Shown here: positions 20,233 to 31,833 of the stretch, in pieces
How positions within the stretch are numbered: the first letter of the stretch is position 1
How the letters are laid out: each line of letters begins with the position of its first letter
Assembly: GCA_021234155.1 (NCBI GenBank)
Contig: JAJEKV010000024.1
Span: 13,430,913 to 13,494,912, forward strand
Reading direction: 5' to 3'
Origin: Isoetes taiwanensis
Lineage: Eukaryota > Streptophyta > Lycopodiopsida > Isoetales > Isoetaceae
DNA: 64,000 nucleotides
Made by a program: the position numbers and the translations under genes
Notes under the pieces: model-generated
What the model saw: the letters and a program-made list of their open reading frames with translations, nothing else
Databases searched by the model: none
What the model was told of the DNA's origin: nothing

Positions 20233-21914
20233 TGTGGCGTCCCCTACTCGTATCACGGTGCCCTCACCGTGGTATACAAACAGGAGTTCATCCCCATACC
20301 AGCTCCATGCTAATCTGGGGCCCTCCACATGACCGCGCAACCGTGCGGGTTCCAGTGGGAAGAGTGGAAGGGTCATTGCACCCCGTCTCCCTCAGGGCCT
20401 ACCTAGCTGCGGAAGCGTAAACATACATGTCAGTAGCACATACATCCACATCATGTGACCATCTCGAAGGATGGTCCTCCACATATCTGCATAGACAAAG
20501 AAAGGCCACATCACATAGGGGATCCTACCCAAGGCTCGGACTCAAGGGGTGGTGACGGCTTGGGTCTCGAGTTCAAGTCTGGGCAGAATTCATGGCAATG
20601 GATTTGGCTGGCATATGAACATGGCTTAGGGTTGTCCACTCCATCCGCCCCTCCTGTGCACACTTTGCAGAGTAGGCTGAAAAGTGTTGGGACCTGACTG
20701 TAGCCTGCTTGCGGATGCATAGCCAAGGGGCTATATCTGGGTTGCATCTCCCGGTTCGATGGGGCGGTAGGGATCTCTCCCTCCGAGAGATCTACATCTT
20801 TGACTCAAGGTGACTAGAGGGCCTTTGCCCGTATTCGACTTGAACTCAATGGAAGGTCATATTCACCACCTCACGAGTGTCGAGCCCATGCCTTGCCCAC
20901 ACGCAGTGGCAAGCCATTAGACCTAGTCACAATGAATCCCGGTAGCACTAACACACCATAGGGATCGTTCAAGAGTCAGAACACGAACCTCCTTATAAGC
21001 CAGTCTGGCCCCTTCACCCACAACCAGGTGTGGCTCTTGTGCACAGGCCGCATCTACAGTGTGCTAGAGAGGCTACTCTAGGAGCATCGACTACAAAGCT
21101 TTAGGTGTCTACCCCCCTTCCCAATACAAGGAGTTCATAGAGATACATCATCCATATACATCACAGAAGAACTAAAGAATAAGATCTAATCTACAACATA
21201 GAGTTAGGTTCTTTAGTTAGAATCTGCTATCTAGAGATCTAGAGGGCTGCTATGGCCAATCTAATAGGCTAACCCTACTGATACAATGACTAAATTAGGG
21301 TTTAGACTATCTAATTGGCCAAATACCTGATCCTTGAGGGCCTCCTCGACTGAGCTCGACCATCCTATTTGAAACGCTTCGAATCTAGAGAAACTAAGGA
21401 TGCAATTCTCCCGATCGAGTGCGGGATGCGGTTTTTAATTTGTTGAGGCAGCCAAAGCAGAGAGTCTCAAGCCCTAAAATCGAAAATTGGGCTAGTTAGG
21501 GTTTCCTACCCTATATAGACAAGGGGGTTGGTTAGGGTTTCCAATTATCCCCTTTTGGCATGTGGGATAATTGGAAATGGGCCCACTTGCCTTTAAGGGC
21601 TAGGTGGCCAAATGTGCACACATGGAAATGTGTGCCCACATTAATGTGTACATTGGAAAATGTGCACATTAATTGCACCTATGGGTGTGGCCCACTTGGA
21701 TTGAAGTGTCCACTTGGAAATGTGTGCCCACATTAATGTGTACATTGGAAAATGTGCACATTAATAGTTGCACATATTTCTGGCAAGTTGCCCCCTAGGG
21801 CTACTCACCTGGCTACCGCTAGTGTACGCGTCGGTGGAGTGGCGGTAATCGCGGCGTGTGAAAGCGATGCGGTATGCGATCCCGAGGGCCGTATACCGTC
21901 TTTGGAACGTCACA
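20233..21914 (-). repeat. 5' LTR of element A
   Basis: On the + strand it begins tgtggcgtcccc at 20233 and ends ggaacgtcaca at 21914 (1,682 bp). Internal blocks match the element B LTRs, for example the region with ggttgtccactccatccgcc at 20631 and the terminal sequence before cgtcaca. It is more diverged than the two B LTRs are from each other. The short frames across it are not genes. Confidence 0.85.
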
Positions 21915-22589
21915 TACGTCATATATAATATGTATACCATTGGGATTTCTAGAAAATAATAACGTTAAGCAATGTGAGAGACTTTGTACTTGTTTGTGTT
22001 AATTAGAAACAATAGCAGCGTGAAGCAAATTTAAGGGAAATTTGCATCCCTATTTTATTTGGGTATTATATGAAGTTTGTTATCTTTTATATATCTTTTA
22101 TGTTATCTTTTATATATCTGGCTTCCTTATGTTTTTCGTTAGTGTACATTCATCAAACGTCTCATCTATACAGTAGTCTAAAACGACTGGCAGCCAATTA
22201 AAATGCAACCAAATATATAATCATTTAGAAAATGAAAGACATCTGTAGAAACTGATTTAACACTACAAGAAATTTATCGCGATGACAACATTTCTTTTTC
22301 TCGACCCCATGTGTGTTTGGAGGATTATATCATTTGCATAAATTTATTTTATTTTTGTTGTTCATTCTCAAGGAATAGTACACGATAAAATTCTCGTTTT
22401 ATATTTTTTAGCTTTGGAAAAAGGGGCGATCCACGTGTTCTAATTCTTTTAGGCAGTCCTTTTTCTGCAAAACTGCATACTCATTCTATGCTCAATTTCT
22501 GTCATACACGTGAGGGTAAGGAAGGAAAATGATGTCATTTCTCTTGCTAATCACTAGAATATCACAAAGTAATTTATTCAGACTTTTCC
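21915..22589. other. Unassigned AT-rich sequence
   Basis: No gene, repeat family or regulatory signal could be supported. The first five bases (tacgt) would be one half of element A's target duplication, but the other end is lost. Confidence 0.5.
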
Positions 22590-22596
22590 CATTTGG

Positions 22597-23135
22597 ATCA
22601 CTTGTAGACAGAACATAAGAACCTTGCATAAAGTAGTTTCTGAAGTTTGTGATTCGTTTTAGTACAGAAGCAACCCGAATTCAGAACCAAAGAAGTACCA
22701 CAGATGCTTGATTCTAGCTTCACAAAGGAAGATCAACACAGGCTTAAGCAACAAATTCTACTCAGAAATATGTATCACAATACGTCACATATCTGATGCT
22801 ACCTCAAATTCTAATTTGCACTGGCTTTGGTAGATGCAATGCATAGATTGTTGAGATAATGATCTCACATCCTCATCGTACAGTTGGAGGACTCTGATCA
22901 AGAGTTACCAATAGTTATAGGTGACGTTTGAGCTGGATCGATCTACCCAAACATGCACACCTCTTCATAAATTTCATATATAATCAGTGCTACGGGATGG
23001 GGCCTGTCCAACCCAGTTTTCCCTCATCATCAATACATCTGTTCTTCATATTTCTCTCTGTTTATGTTTTCTAACATGGTATTGGTCAGAGCCCAGGTCG
23101 TAGCCTGGGCAAATTCGTGGGTCTTAGAAGGATGG
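22597..23135. repeat. Duplicated segment, copy 1 (partner at ~29013-29527)
   Basis: About 500 bp shared with 29013-29527, including host-like flank (gaagtaccacagatgcttga) and a short LTR with its primer site. Because the flank upstream of the LTR is shared too, this is a segmental duplication rather than two independent insertions. Small indels distinguish the copies. Confidence 0.85.
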
Positions 23136-23720
23136 AGTACACCAGTGCTGAGGCTGGCAATGAGGAGGACGAGCCTCCTGATCTGTAATGAGGGAAGTGG
23201 GCAATATTCTATTTATGGGCAGTATTCTATCTATGCCATTCACATTCCAATCCATCCAAAGAAGATCTGGATGCCTGCATGCATCCCGGATATGGTGCTG
23301 GTGAACGCATCTTATGCTTGTGGTATTTAGATGCTGTGAAGAATTTGCACCAAAGGATATGAAGCCCAAGCAGGTACATTCAAGATGTATGCTAGAGACT
23401 CCAAATTGTTATTCAAGACTTCGTCCCTGTAGAGAAGCCTGGTCGAAAACCAATTGGTCCAGAAGAACCCACAGAGTGGTTTGTTGTAGGTATAGCAGCA
23501 GAAGACTGCATTGCTGTTTGAGGGGGAGTTGTTTGAAGATCTTGTTCTGGTTTGGATGCCAGATCAAGGGGGAGTGTTGAGATAATGATCTCACATCTTT
23601 ACTGCACAGTTGGAGGACTCTGATCAAGAGTCATCAGTAGTTACAGGTGACGTTTGAGTTGGATCGATTTACCCAAACAGGCACACCTCTTCGTATATTT
23701 CATGTATAATCAATACTTAG
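22849..23720 (+). mobile_element. Small LTR element (TRIM-like or internally deleted)
   Basis: A 228-bp LTR (22849-23076, TGTTGAGATAATG to CTAACA) is followed by TGGTAT then CAGAGCC, a primer site interrupted by four extra bases (tggt). About 490 bp of non-coding interior follow, then a purine tract gatcaagggggag (23562-23574), and a second LTR copy starting TGTTGAGATAATG at 23575. That copy can be followed to about 23717, so its end is truncated. The interior keeps fragments only. Size and layout fit a TRIM or a deleted Copia-type element. Confidence 0.75.
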
Positions 23721-25419
23721 TATGGGTTCAATTTGCTAGATGGAGCATCAGGAGGGGAAAGGGGTTGTGCCGTTTTCGTCCAAGATATTAAAAAAAACAG
23801 GCTTATCAAAGCTTCTTGGAATATTGACATCATAAGTTTAAAGTCCTATTGAGAAGCATAGATTGTTGAATTGTAGTTAGTAGTTTATGCTATGATTGTG
23901 TTCCTTTCTATTGTGTTATATCAGTATGAGGAAAAATGTACGTGGTTGAATGAATATTATAACACTATCTTTGAGGTGGCATCTTCTGATAGAATTTGCA
24001 AATTAGTGCTGGAGTTGGTCATTAAGAATGCTCGTTGCAAGAAAATGTAAATGTACGTCTCCTAAACGTGTCTCTTTTGTTTGGATTCAATAGAAATCGT
24101 TTGAATTCTTTTCCTGATAATTCTCATAATGCATTTGAGCGCCTCTGCTCTTATCATTATACATGCATGTTGACGTGCCAGGAATGTCTAGTAAAATTAT
24201 CATTCTCTTAACGCAGCAACCTGTTTGAATTAGATTATTGGCTTGATTTACGGAAACCACAAGGTCTATGAGATCCAAGCTGCTGTTCTGGTTCCGAATG
24301 TGAGGTAAAAAATTTTGAATGTGTGCTAGAGCTGACATGTAAGGAAGCACACCTAAATGTGCTGCCTGTTGAGTGAAAATAAGAAGCCTGAACATGTAGA
24401 ACTAGTTGGTTAAATCTATGCCATTTGATGTCCAAACAGGATCAAAAAGAGGAGAAGATAATGTAGGCAATAATAATGGGGGATTAAACCAAGTAGAATT
24501 TGAAAAGAGAATAATATAGACAATAATATCAGGAGAGTAAACAGCACACCAAGTAGTATTTGAATAGAATAGAGGAATAATGTAAACAATAATAACAGGG
24601 GAGTAAATAATGACATGATAAATGGCTCATGGAGTCTGGGCTGCTGCTATTCATCCTTTTGCACAACAGAATGTCAGGAGGAGGCCTTGGCGGAGTCTGG
24701 AATGTTGCTATTCATCCTTTTGCACACCAGAATGTCAGATTTGATGTGTGCTCCAAGGAATCTACAGGCGGTAAAAGCACAGTTTCATTAAATATGGAAA
24801 TTTCGTGATTCCAACTTTCACTGAAATTGTTTTGTTCCTTGTTTTTTCACACATTTATTGATCAAATCTGCACTATTTAGTGGAAAAACTAAAGGAAATG
24901 GCACAAAAATTGCTGCATTTGGGATGAAATGGCGCAAAAATGCACTAAAAAAAGAACACTATGGCGCCATATAGTAAAAAAACTATAAGAAATAGCATTT
25001 GAAATGAAATGAAGCAAAAGTACCTGTACAAACTGGCATTTAGTCTGAAACATGGTCCAAATATACTCTATTTATTCCTGTAATGTTGTATTTAAACACA
25101 TTAAAATGTTGAAGTGGCCTTGCAAATAGCGCAGCTGCGCCATTTTACTTATGTGTAATCACCTAGCAAATTGCGCAGCTGCACCATTTGCTTTAAATAT
25201 ATCAATAGTTTTACATGAGATAGGCATATGTTGCACAATCTATTTTAATAAGTCTCGTCAAAAACCTCATCGACAGCTTTAACATAGTCAGTTGGGATAA
25301 AGAAATGGCGTCGCAATGCTATTTGAAGGAAATTGCGGTATGGCACTATTAGGCAATTACAACTAGGGGAAAAGTCTTGTGCTGCCAAATGGCGAAGGAA
25401 GAAATGTGTGTGTGGGGGG
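23721..25419. other. AT-rich region with small tandem repeats
   Basis: No gene recognised. A ~65-bp unit with accaagtag and caataataaca repeats around 24430-24610, and a ~62-bp unit (tgctattcatccttttgcac) is duplicated at about 24645 and 24708. From 24,895 short words such as aaatggcgcaaaa foreshadow the palindromes that follow. Confidence 0.6.
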
Positions 25420-25490
25420 CTGATCTTGCCAAATGGCGCGATGGCGCCATTTGAAGGAAATGGCGCCATCGCGCCATTTGGCAAGATCAG
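25420..25490. repeat. Perfect hairpin 1 (32-bp arms, 7-bp loop)
   Basis: Left arm 25420-25451 contains ccaaatggcgcgatggcgcc; right arm 25459-25490 is its exact reverse complement with no mismatch; loop tgaagga. The arms also contain the internal palindrome atggcgccat. Confidence 0.95.
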
Positions 25491-25559
25491 CCTCTCACCA
25501 AAAAAAAAAAAAAAAAAAAGTTAATTTTTTTTTTTTTAAGTTTTTTTTTTTCTTTTTGG

Positions 25560-25635
25560 TGACTGTTCTGCCAAATGGCGCGATGGCGCCATTTCCTTCA
25601 AATGGCGCCATCGCGCCATTTGGCAAGACCAGTCA
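25560..25635. repeat. Hairpin 2 of the same family
   Basis: The same core ccaaatggcgcgatggcgcc with its reverse complement, loop ccttc at 25595-25599, outer arms gtgact/agtcac. Near-perfect; one small indel in the outer arm. Flanked on both sides by runs of A or T of about 20 bases. Confidence 0.93.
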
Positions 25636-25689
25636 CAAAAAAAAAAAAAAAAAAAAAACTTTTTTTTTTTTTTTTTTTTTTGGTGACTA

Positions 25690-25753
25690 GTTCTGCCAAA
25701 TGGCGCGATGGCGCCATTTCCTTCAAATGGCGCCATTGCGCCATTTGGCAAGA
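25690..25753. repeat. Hairpin 3 of the same family
   Basis: Same core and loop ccttc; one substitution (gcgcca to gcgcaa in the pairing arm). Its right flank atcagccccacacacaca is nearly the reverse complement of the left flank of hairpin 1, so the whole 25405-25765 block is itself roughly palindromic. Confidence 0.92.
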
Positions 25754-25765
25754 TCAGCCCCACAC

Positions 25766-28033
25766 ACACACATATATATTGTCATTTCTTTTGCCATTTG
25801 ATAGCACAAGCCTTTTTTTTTTTGTAAACATTTACTTAAACCACTATATCTTGAAGAGTCTAAGAAAATAAGATTTGTATATTTGAGTATTAGAGATGTA
25901 ATTTACCCTAACAGCTACATTTGGAACACATAATAAGACAGAAGATGAAATCAATGCATTAAAATAAATACATACAGTTCACATTGCATGTAGTCTAGTT
26001 GCTAGCTTGCTTCATCTGCAGAATCGACCATACAATATGCACTCCAATTGTATAAGGTACTGGCCAGGGATCAAATGTTGTAAAAAAGAAGGCGGCAGAG
26101 GTGGCGCTAGAGGAGAAGACATTAGAAGAGTCGGAAGGCGATGGAGGGGATGAGGTAGATGCAAGTATAACAGTGAAGGAGGGGGAGGAGCAAGGGAGCG
26201 CCGAGGGGATGGATGGTGGAGGAGGAGAAGAAATGCATAAAATCCAATCTTAGAGGAGGCGCTAGAGGAGGAAGCACTATAGGAGTCGGAAGACGATGGA
26301 GGGGATGAGGTAGATGCAAATGTAATAGCGGAGGAGGGGCGAGGAGAGGGGAGGGAATGGTGGAGGAGGAGAAGAAACGGATAGAATCCAGACCCCGCTT
26401 TTTGCACTTTGAAATTTGAATTTTAAATCTCCCTCCATATTTAAATTTTTCCCCCCAAAATCCCGCCCGTGAATTTAAAATTCAAAATATGAATTCCCCC
26501 CAATATTTCCCGTTTCAAAAACCCTTCGATGTGGACTGTACAATTCTTTTGGGAAGGATGCTATTTGGCTTTTATTCTTGAGCCTGCCTCTGTCGCCTCT
26601 GCCGCCTCCACATTGTGTTGATCTTGGTAAATTAGATGGCAATTGATCTCGTTGAGTTTGCATTTGTGCTTACATTGAGTTTATCTTAGGCGCCTGCAGA
26701 TCTTGTTGAAATTGTTGTATTTGTTGAATCGGCTCGTGGATATATTGGCAACTTCTTATGCTACTACATCTCAGGTTAGTGGTGTAGATTTTAATATTTG
26801 ATTGAATGATAGAATGCTATAATTTTCAATGTGCATTGGTGGTATACAATTGAACTGATACTGATTAGATATAATAATATAATAAAAGATCTGGCCCATC
26901 TCGATCCACGTTTTTTGAGTTACAATGTAGCTTAAATAAAGCTGAAAGTTGAGTTCAAATGGAGCTTTAAATGGTGCGGCGACCCCATTTCAAGCTGAAA
27001 TTACCATCAGAATGGGCATAAGCTCCATTTAGCTTAAATGGAGCCAAAATTCAATGGAATCACTTTTTCTCCATTAAGCTAAATGGAGCATGTGCGCCAT
27101 TTAACTAGTTCCCTGGATTCATTTAGCATGAAATAGGGCCGTTGCGCCATTTAAGCTCTATTAATGCAACCTTCATCTGTATTTAGGCTATATAACTCCA
27201 ACAAAGATACCTGATCATTCCATTTAGCTTCAAATATAGCTGACACTCTATTATATGACAGAATGTAATTGGCATTAGATCCATATTAAATGCCATTTAG
27301 AAGATTTGATGACATGAATCCACAAATGACCTTTTCCAACGATGCAAGATATCTTCCTATTATGTGAATAAACAAATTGTGGTTCATGATATACCATTGA
27401 AAAGATACATCATCCATGGTATGCTTGTGGTCCAGAAAGTCTGGTTATATATAATTCATAATATATTTCCATCCTCTTCTTCTTGTTGCAGGTGTTGGAA
27501 TGAATGACATAGCGGAGGCTATAATGGCATATGGTAAGCAAATGTCTTATGCATGGTTGATACTTATGTGTATGTATTATATATTAAAGATAGATAGATG
27601 TATAAAATGGTATAGGCATAGCATTATATAGGGTATATATAACCCTTTCATTGGAACCCTTCCAATTTAGGATAACCTTGCAGTAGCCATACATTGGAAG
27701 GATTGGTTATATATTTGAGTATCATGTACACATATATGCATACATATGTATGTAGTGACATATATGATATACATAACCTTCTCCTGCAACATGTATATAT
27801 AACCCTTTTTAATACATGTAACCCTACTATAAGTATAGAGGTATACATAACCTCCAAACACCCTACATTAAAATTATTCCAACTTACCCTGTATATTCCA
27901 TATTTAATGAAACTTTGCTTGTAACCCGTATCTTTGGTTATATACCAAACAATGTGGCACAGGCTTTCAGATCCTTATATGTTCTCAACACATTTGCCAC
28001 AAAACGGATAATCCTGTCCACCTTGGTCATAAG
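25766..28033. other. AT-rich region; one purine-rich duplicated stretch
   Basis: No gene recognised. 26100-26390 is G/A-rich and holds two related ~150-bp units (gatggaggggatgaggtaga at about 26140 and 26296), which makes the long Ser/Pro-rich minus frame at 26012-26407 a repeat artefact. At 26935-27180 short words such as aaatggagc and catttagctt recur. 27600-27900 is rich in tatataaccc repeats. Confidence 0.55.
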
Positions 28034-29013
28034 CCCAACGGATGTGTGGTGAGTTGGTATAGGCCTAGTAATGCCAAAATAAATGTGCATTTGGTTATGG
28101 GTTCAAACCTTGCCAATGTATGTTTATCTTTGGGAGTTGGTTACTGGGGTTATACGATGATGATCCCCGACGTGGTAGAACTTAAAAGTCTATACGTGTC
28201 CTCCGCTTTGGCTGCCGCAAGGCAGTGGGATAAGCTAGCTAGTCTGTACAAGCTTAGTCTAGTATTGACCTTAAACAAAGTAATAAAAAAACAATGGGAC
28301 TATGGTAGGTGGCACTAGGATGGTGAGACTAGGACCTAGACTTCCTAAGGCGGTATTATATCCTGCCTACAAAGTGTGCATATAAGGCAAAAGTTTTGCC
28401 CAACGGATGTGTGGTGAGTTGGTATAGGCCTAGTAATGCCAAAATAAATGTGCATTTAGTTATGGGTTTAAACCTTGCCAATGTATGTTTATCTTTGGGA
28501 GTTGGTTACTGGGGTTATACGATGATGATCCCCGATGTGGTAGAACTTAAAAGTCTATATGTGTCCTCCACTTTGGCTGCCGCAAGGCAGTGGTGTAAGC
28601 TAGCTAGTCTGTACAAGATTAGTCTAGTATGGACCTTAAACAAAGTAATAAAAAAACAATGGGACTATGGTAGGTGGCACTAGGATGGTGAGACTAAAAT
28701 GCCATGCCCCTAGAGTTGCCCCTAGGACCTAGACTTCCTAAGGCGGGATTACATCCTGCCTACAAAGTATGCATGTAAGGCAAAAGTTTTGCCCAACGGA
28801 TGTGTGGTGAGTTGGTATAGGCTTAGTAATGCCAAAATAAATGTGCATTTGGTTATGGGTTCAAACCTTGCCAATGTATATTTATCTTTGGGAATTGGTT
28901 ACTAGGGTTATACGATGATATCCCCGACGTGTCTATATGTGTCCTTCACTTTGGCTACCGCAAGGCAGTGGGATAAGCTAGCTAGTCTGTACAAGATTAG
29001 TCTAGTATGGACC
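28034..29013 (+). mobile_element. Three tandem copies of a tRNA-derived SINE
   Basis: Each copy carries a pol III A box TGGTGAGTTGG (28047, 28412, 28805) and, 43 bp downstream, a B box GGTTCAAACC (28100; GGTTTAAACC at 28466; 28858). Periods are 365 and 393 bp. Downstream shared sequence includes gaacttaaaagtctata and gccgcaaggcagtgg. The third copy is truncated at about 29013, where the duplicated TRIM segment begins. The 90-95-codon frames across copies 1 and 2 are by-products of the repeat. Confidence 0.75.
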
Positions 29014-29527
29014 ATCCATTTGGTTCACTTGTAGCCAGAACATAAGAACTTTGCATAAAGTAGTTCGTTTTAGTACAGAAGCAACCCGAATTCAGAACCA
29101 AAGAAGTACCACAGATGCTTGATTCTAGCTTCACAAAGGAAGATCAACACAGGCTTAAGCAACAAATTATCACAATACGTCACATATCTGATGTTACCTC
29201 AAATCTAATTTGCACTGGCTTTGGTAGATGCAATGCATAGATTGTTGAGATAATGATCTCACATCCTCAACGTACAGTTGGTCAGGAGGACTCTGATCAA
29301 GAGTTACCAGTAGTTACAGGTGACGTTTGAGCTGGATCGATCTACCCAAACAGGCACACCTCTTCATAAGTTTCATATATAATCAGTGCTACTGGGGCCT
29401 GTCCAACCCAGTTTTCCCTCATCATCAATACATCTGTTCTTCATATTTCTCTCTGTTTATGTTTTCTAACATGGTATTGGTCAGAGCCCAGGTCGTAGCC
29501 TGGGCAAATTCGTGGGTCTTAGAAGGA
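29013..29527. repeat. Duplicated segment, copy 2, with LTR and primer site
   Basis: Partner of 22597-23135. The LTR runs 29243-29471 (TGTTGAGATAATG to CTAACA), followed by the same interrupted primer site (TGGTAT, then CAGAGCC). After about 29527 the two copies diverge completely. Confidence 0.85.
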
Positions 29528-30240
29528 TGGCGGCCCCCACAGTGCTTTTCAAGGTAATTCTGACGCCCAATGGGTTTTGCAACCTGAGAACAAATATCTT
29601 CAGGATTAGACATGGCTTAATGCCTTAAAGGCGGAGTACATGCCCGAGTTTGCTCATCATTTACCCCTCTGGATTGCAGAAACACTGCAACAGATCCGAA
29701 AGAACTAGCATGAAGATATGGGAATTCAGTTTGCCCAAATATATTTACAGCATCTTGGTGGATACAACACTCTCCGTGCATTTCTTAAAAGTGAGACCAT
29801 TCCCACTGAATGGGTTCCTCCTCCCGTCAATACTCTCCTTTCATGTCCTGATTGGGAACGTTGGTGACAGACTTTGGATGCTGATCTCCTGCAAGAATTC
29901 CGTGATCAAGCCCAGCAGCTAATGATGCTGCCTCCTCCTCTGCAACACACTCTGTATGCGTCATTGGGAGCACCTCCATGCTGTCAGTTTATCACATCAG
30001 ATTGACGCCCTCCTTTAAACGCAGACTGGACCCTCGCTCATATCTCTACAGATCTTCATTGGGATCCACGCTTTGTGCGTCGCTCTGTCTGGCAGGAAGG
30101 AGAAACTCTGGACCAAACTCGAAATTGGATATATATTCCGAATGAAAGAGGTTGGCAGAACCCACTTGTAATTAGAAGTTAAAAAGGTGATTCCACAACT
30201 TTGCAGTGCATGTGCTATGCAAAGATGAGCCAACATCCTT
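29528..30240 (+). pseudogene. Decayed coding sequence downstream of the duplicated LTR
   Basis: Not recognised. Across shifting + frames it reads like former protein: PLWIAETLQQIRKN, HLGGYNTLRAFLKSE, EWVPPPVNTLLSCPDWERW, LDADLLQEFRDQAQQLMML, then HWDPRFVRRSVWQEGE near 30,060. Trp, Pro and acidic residues recur, but no gag or enzyme motif stands out. It may be the interior of the LTR element beginning at 29243, or a captured host fragment. Confidence 0.4.
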
Positions 30241-31220
30241 TTGAGACGACAGATGATCCACTACTCGGTTATCTACTATTAATGGTCAAAATATTATCAT
30301 CCAGTTGTTTGATCCCCAGAGTTTGAGCTGAGACTTGGATACGAGCATGGAAATCTAAATGAAGATTATACCTCAAATGGAACTGATTGAACTACCTTGT
30401 ATCTTAACCAAAAAAAAACTCAAAACCCCCTACTTTCTGCCAGATGTTGTCAAGTTCTGCAGCTAGCGCTGTACAATTCAACACCTAATGTCCTTGCAAT
30501 GCCACCAGCAACAGCTCCTGTCCCTGTATGCTGTAACATACCATATTGAAACAGAACTGAGAAAAATATACCCTAGCAGCAATGAATCATACCATAGAAT
30601 GGATTATTTCGTATTGAATCATTACCAGAGAAATTGATCCGCTCCAACATCATCGTTTCCAGCTTATACCAGGTCGGTTCTTAACTAAGCAGGTCGGTTC
30701 TTAACTAAGCATTTTTGAACCAAGATGTGTTCTTATTCTTCATCGGATTGAAGCGTTGATGCCTGCCTTGTCAGTTACCCAGTTGGCTTCAAGAAATGAG
30801 ACGTGGAATTCTTTACCAGCTGACTGAGAGTTTACAGGAAATAGGAGGTTTGGAGCAGTCACCAGCATATCCTAGGGATATTCTAGCATATACCTAGGAT
30901 ATGCCAAAAACCCACATAAACAAGGGTTTGCCCCCCCTAGGGGCAACCCAAAAAGTTAGAAAGTGAGATTCATTTAGACTTGAGTTCTTAAAAAGGATGC
31001 ATCTCGTCTTTACATAACCAAACACACAAAGTTGATCACTTGCCGTCCATTTGTATGCAAAAGGTGCTTGAAATAGATGTCCAAGGTACGAAAGACCCAG
31101 TCGGGACACATTTTGTCTCTGGCAACATGGTAGTCAAAATACTTACAATACCAATACAATTTTTAAAACTCGGAACATCGCAGAACTAACTCGGAAGAAG
31201 CAAGCGGTCTTATGCAACAT
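30241..31220. other. Unassigned sequence
   Basis: No gene recognised. A small tandem duplication (aggtcggttcttaactaagc) lies near 30670-30710, and tcctagggatattctagcatatacctagg near 30870 is a short imperfect repeat. The upstream region of the first dirigent gene begins after this. Confidence 0.45.
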
Positions 31221-31229
31221 GAAAAACTC

Positions 31230-31240
31230 TGTATATAAGC
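31230..31240 (+). promoter_or_regulatory. TATA box of the first dirigent-like gene
   Basis: ctctgtatataagcacc places TATATAAG about 90 bases before the ATG at 31327, a normal plant distance. Confidence 0.6.
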
Positions 31241-31326
31241 ACCCAAGGTGCCTTGCATTTCTCACCAAATCCCCGAGTTGCTCCTCATCAAATTAATATT
31301 CCTTGTCTCTCAACTTCTGAAGCAAA

Positions 31327-31833
31327 ATGGCAAGCTTCAAATATGGAATCAGCTTCATTTTCCTAGCTCTGTTTGCACTAGAATGCCAGGCCAAATTTAC
31401 AAATCTTGAGTTCTATTTTATGGGAGGAGCTCCAAACACTTCGAATGAGATTGTTGCTGGTCCAAACAACGATGTGAGCAAGGCTCAATTTGGCACAATT
31501 TTTGTGTTTGATGACAAGATCACAGATGGTCCCAACAATCAGACCTCCAAAATTTTGGGCAGAGCACAGGGCATTGTGGCAGTCACAGATGTGGCTACTA
31601 CCAGCTCTACTTATTATATCACAGTTCTGTATGACCATAACGGGCTTAAAGGTCAGCTCATTTTGTTGGGCAGAGATACTGTGGGAACTGGTGGAGTTTC
31701 TGAACTGGCTATTGCTGGTGGAACTGGGGATTTCAGATTTGCTTCAGGATATGCCAATTTCACATATACCACATTCTTACAGCTATCCCTCACTGCTTAT
31801 GTCTCTGCTACCATCTACCAGCCTATGCATTGA
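31327..31833 (+). CDS. Dirigent-like secreted protein, copy 1
   Basis: 168 residues, intronless. A signal peptide (MASFKYGISFIFLALFALEC, cleavage likely after QA) is followed by the dirigent barrel: FTNLEFYFMGGAPN, FGTIFVFDDKITDGPN, ILGRAQGIVAVTD, YYITVLYDHNGLKGQLILLG and GGTGDFRFASGYAN. Dirigent proteins act in the cell wall, steering coupling of phenoxy radicals (lignans, lignin-like polymers) or stabilising reactive intermediates; the substrate here cannot be read from sequence. Two N-glycosylation sites (NQT, NFT) are visible. It differs from the copy at 33480 at seven residues. A TATA box lies upstream and AATAAA at 31881. The start is fixed by the signal peptide and by the same start in its paralogue. 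Confidence 0.93.
   Translation: MASFKYGISFIFLALFALECQAKFTNLEFYFMGGAPNTSNEIVAGPNNDVSKAQFGTIFVFDDKITDGPNNQTSKILGRAQGIVAVTDVATTSSTYYITVLYDHNGLKGQLILLGRDTVGTGGVSELAIAGGTGDFRFASGYANFTYTTFLQLSLTAYVSATIYQPMH

Larger units (their letters stand above)
13424..21914 (-). mobile_element. Element A: 5' portion of a Ty3/Gypsy retrotransposon with accessory genes
   Basis: Read on the minus strand: 5' LTR (21914-20233), degenerate primer site, ORF1 with a CENH3-like end, ORF2, gag, protease and reverse transcriptase up to FFDDILVYS. RNase H, integrase and the 3' LTR are absent here. The LTR and the gag, protease and RT blocks match element B. The extra ~4 kb between primer site and gag is shared with B, which indicates a family trait rather than a chance nested insertion. 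Four copies of a palindromic motif lie in its non-coding spacers. Every reading frame has frameshifts or stops. Confidence 0.88.

Noticed and set aside
25536-25871. Frames rich in Lys/Phe across the hairpin block
   Set aside because: They translate poly(A)/poly(T) runs and palindromes.
26012-26407. 131-codon Ser/Pro-rich minus-strand frame as a gene
   Set aside because: It is generated by a duplicated purine-rich repeat and has no conserved motif, TATA box or homologous context.
28046-28683. Two nearly identical 90-95-codon plus frames as duplicated genes
   Set aside because: They lie exactly on tandem SINE units with pol III boxes; similarity follows from the repeat, and the third copy does not keep the frame.
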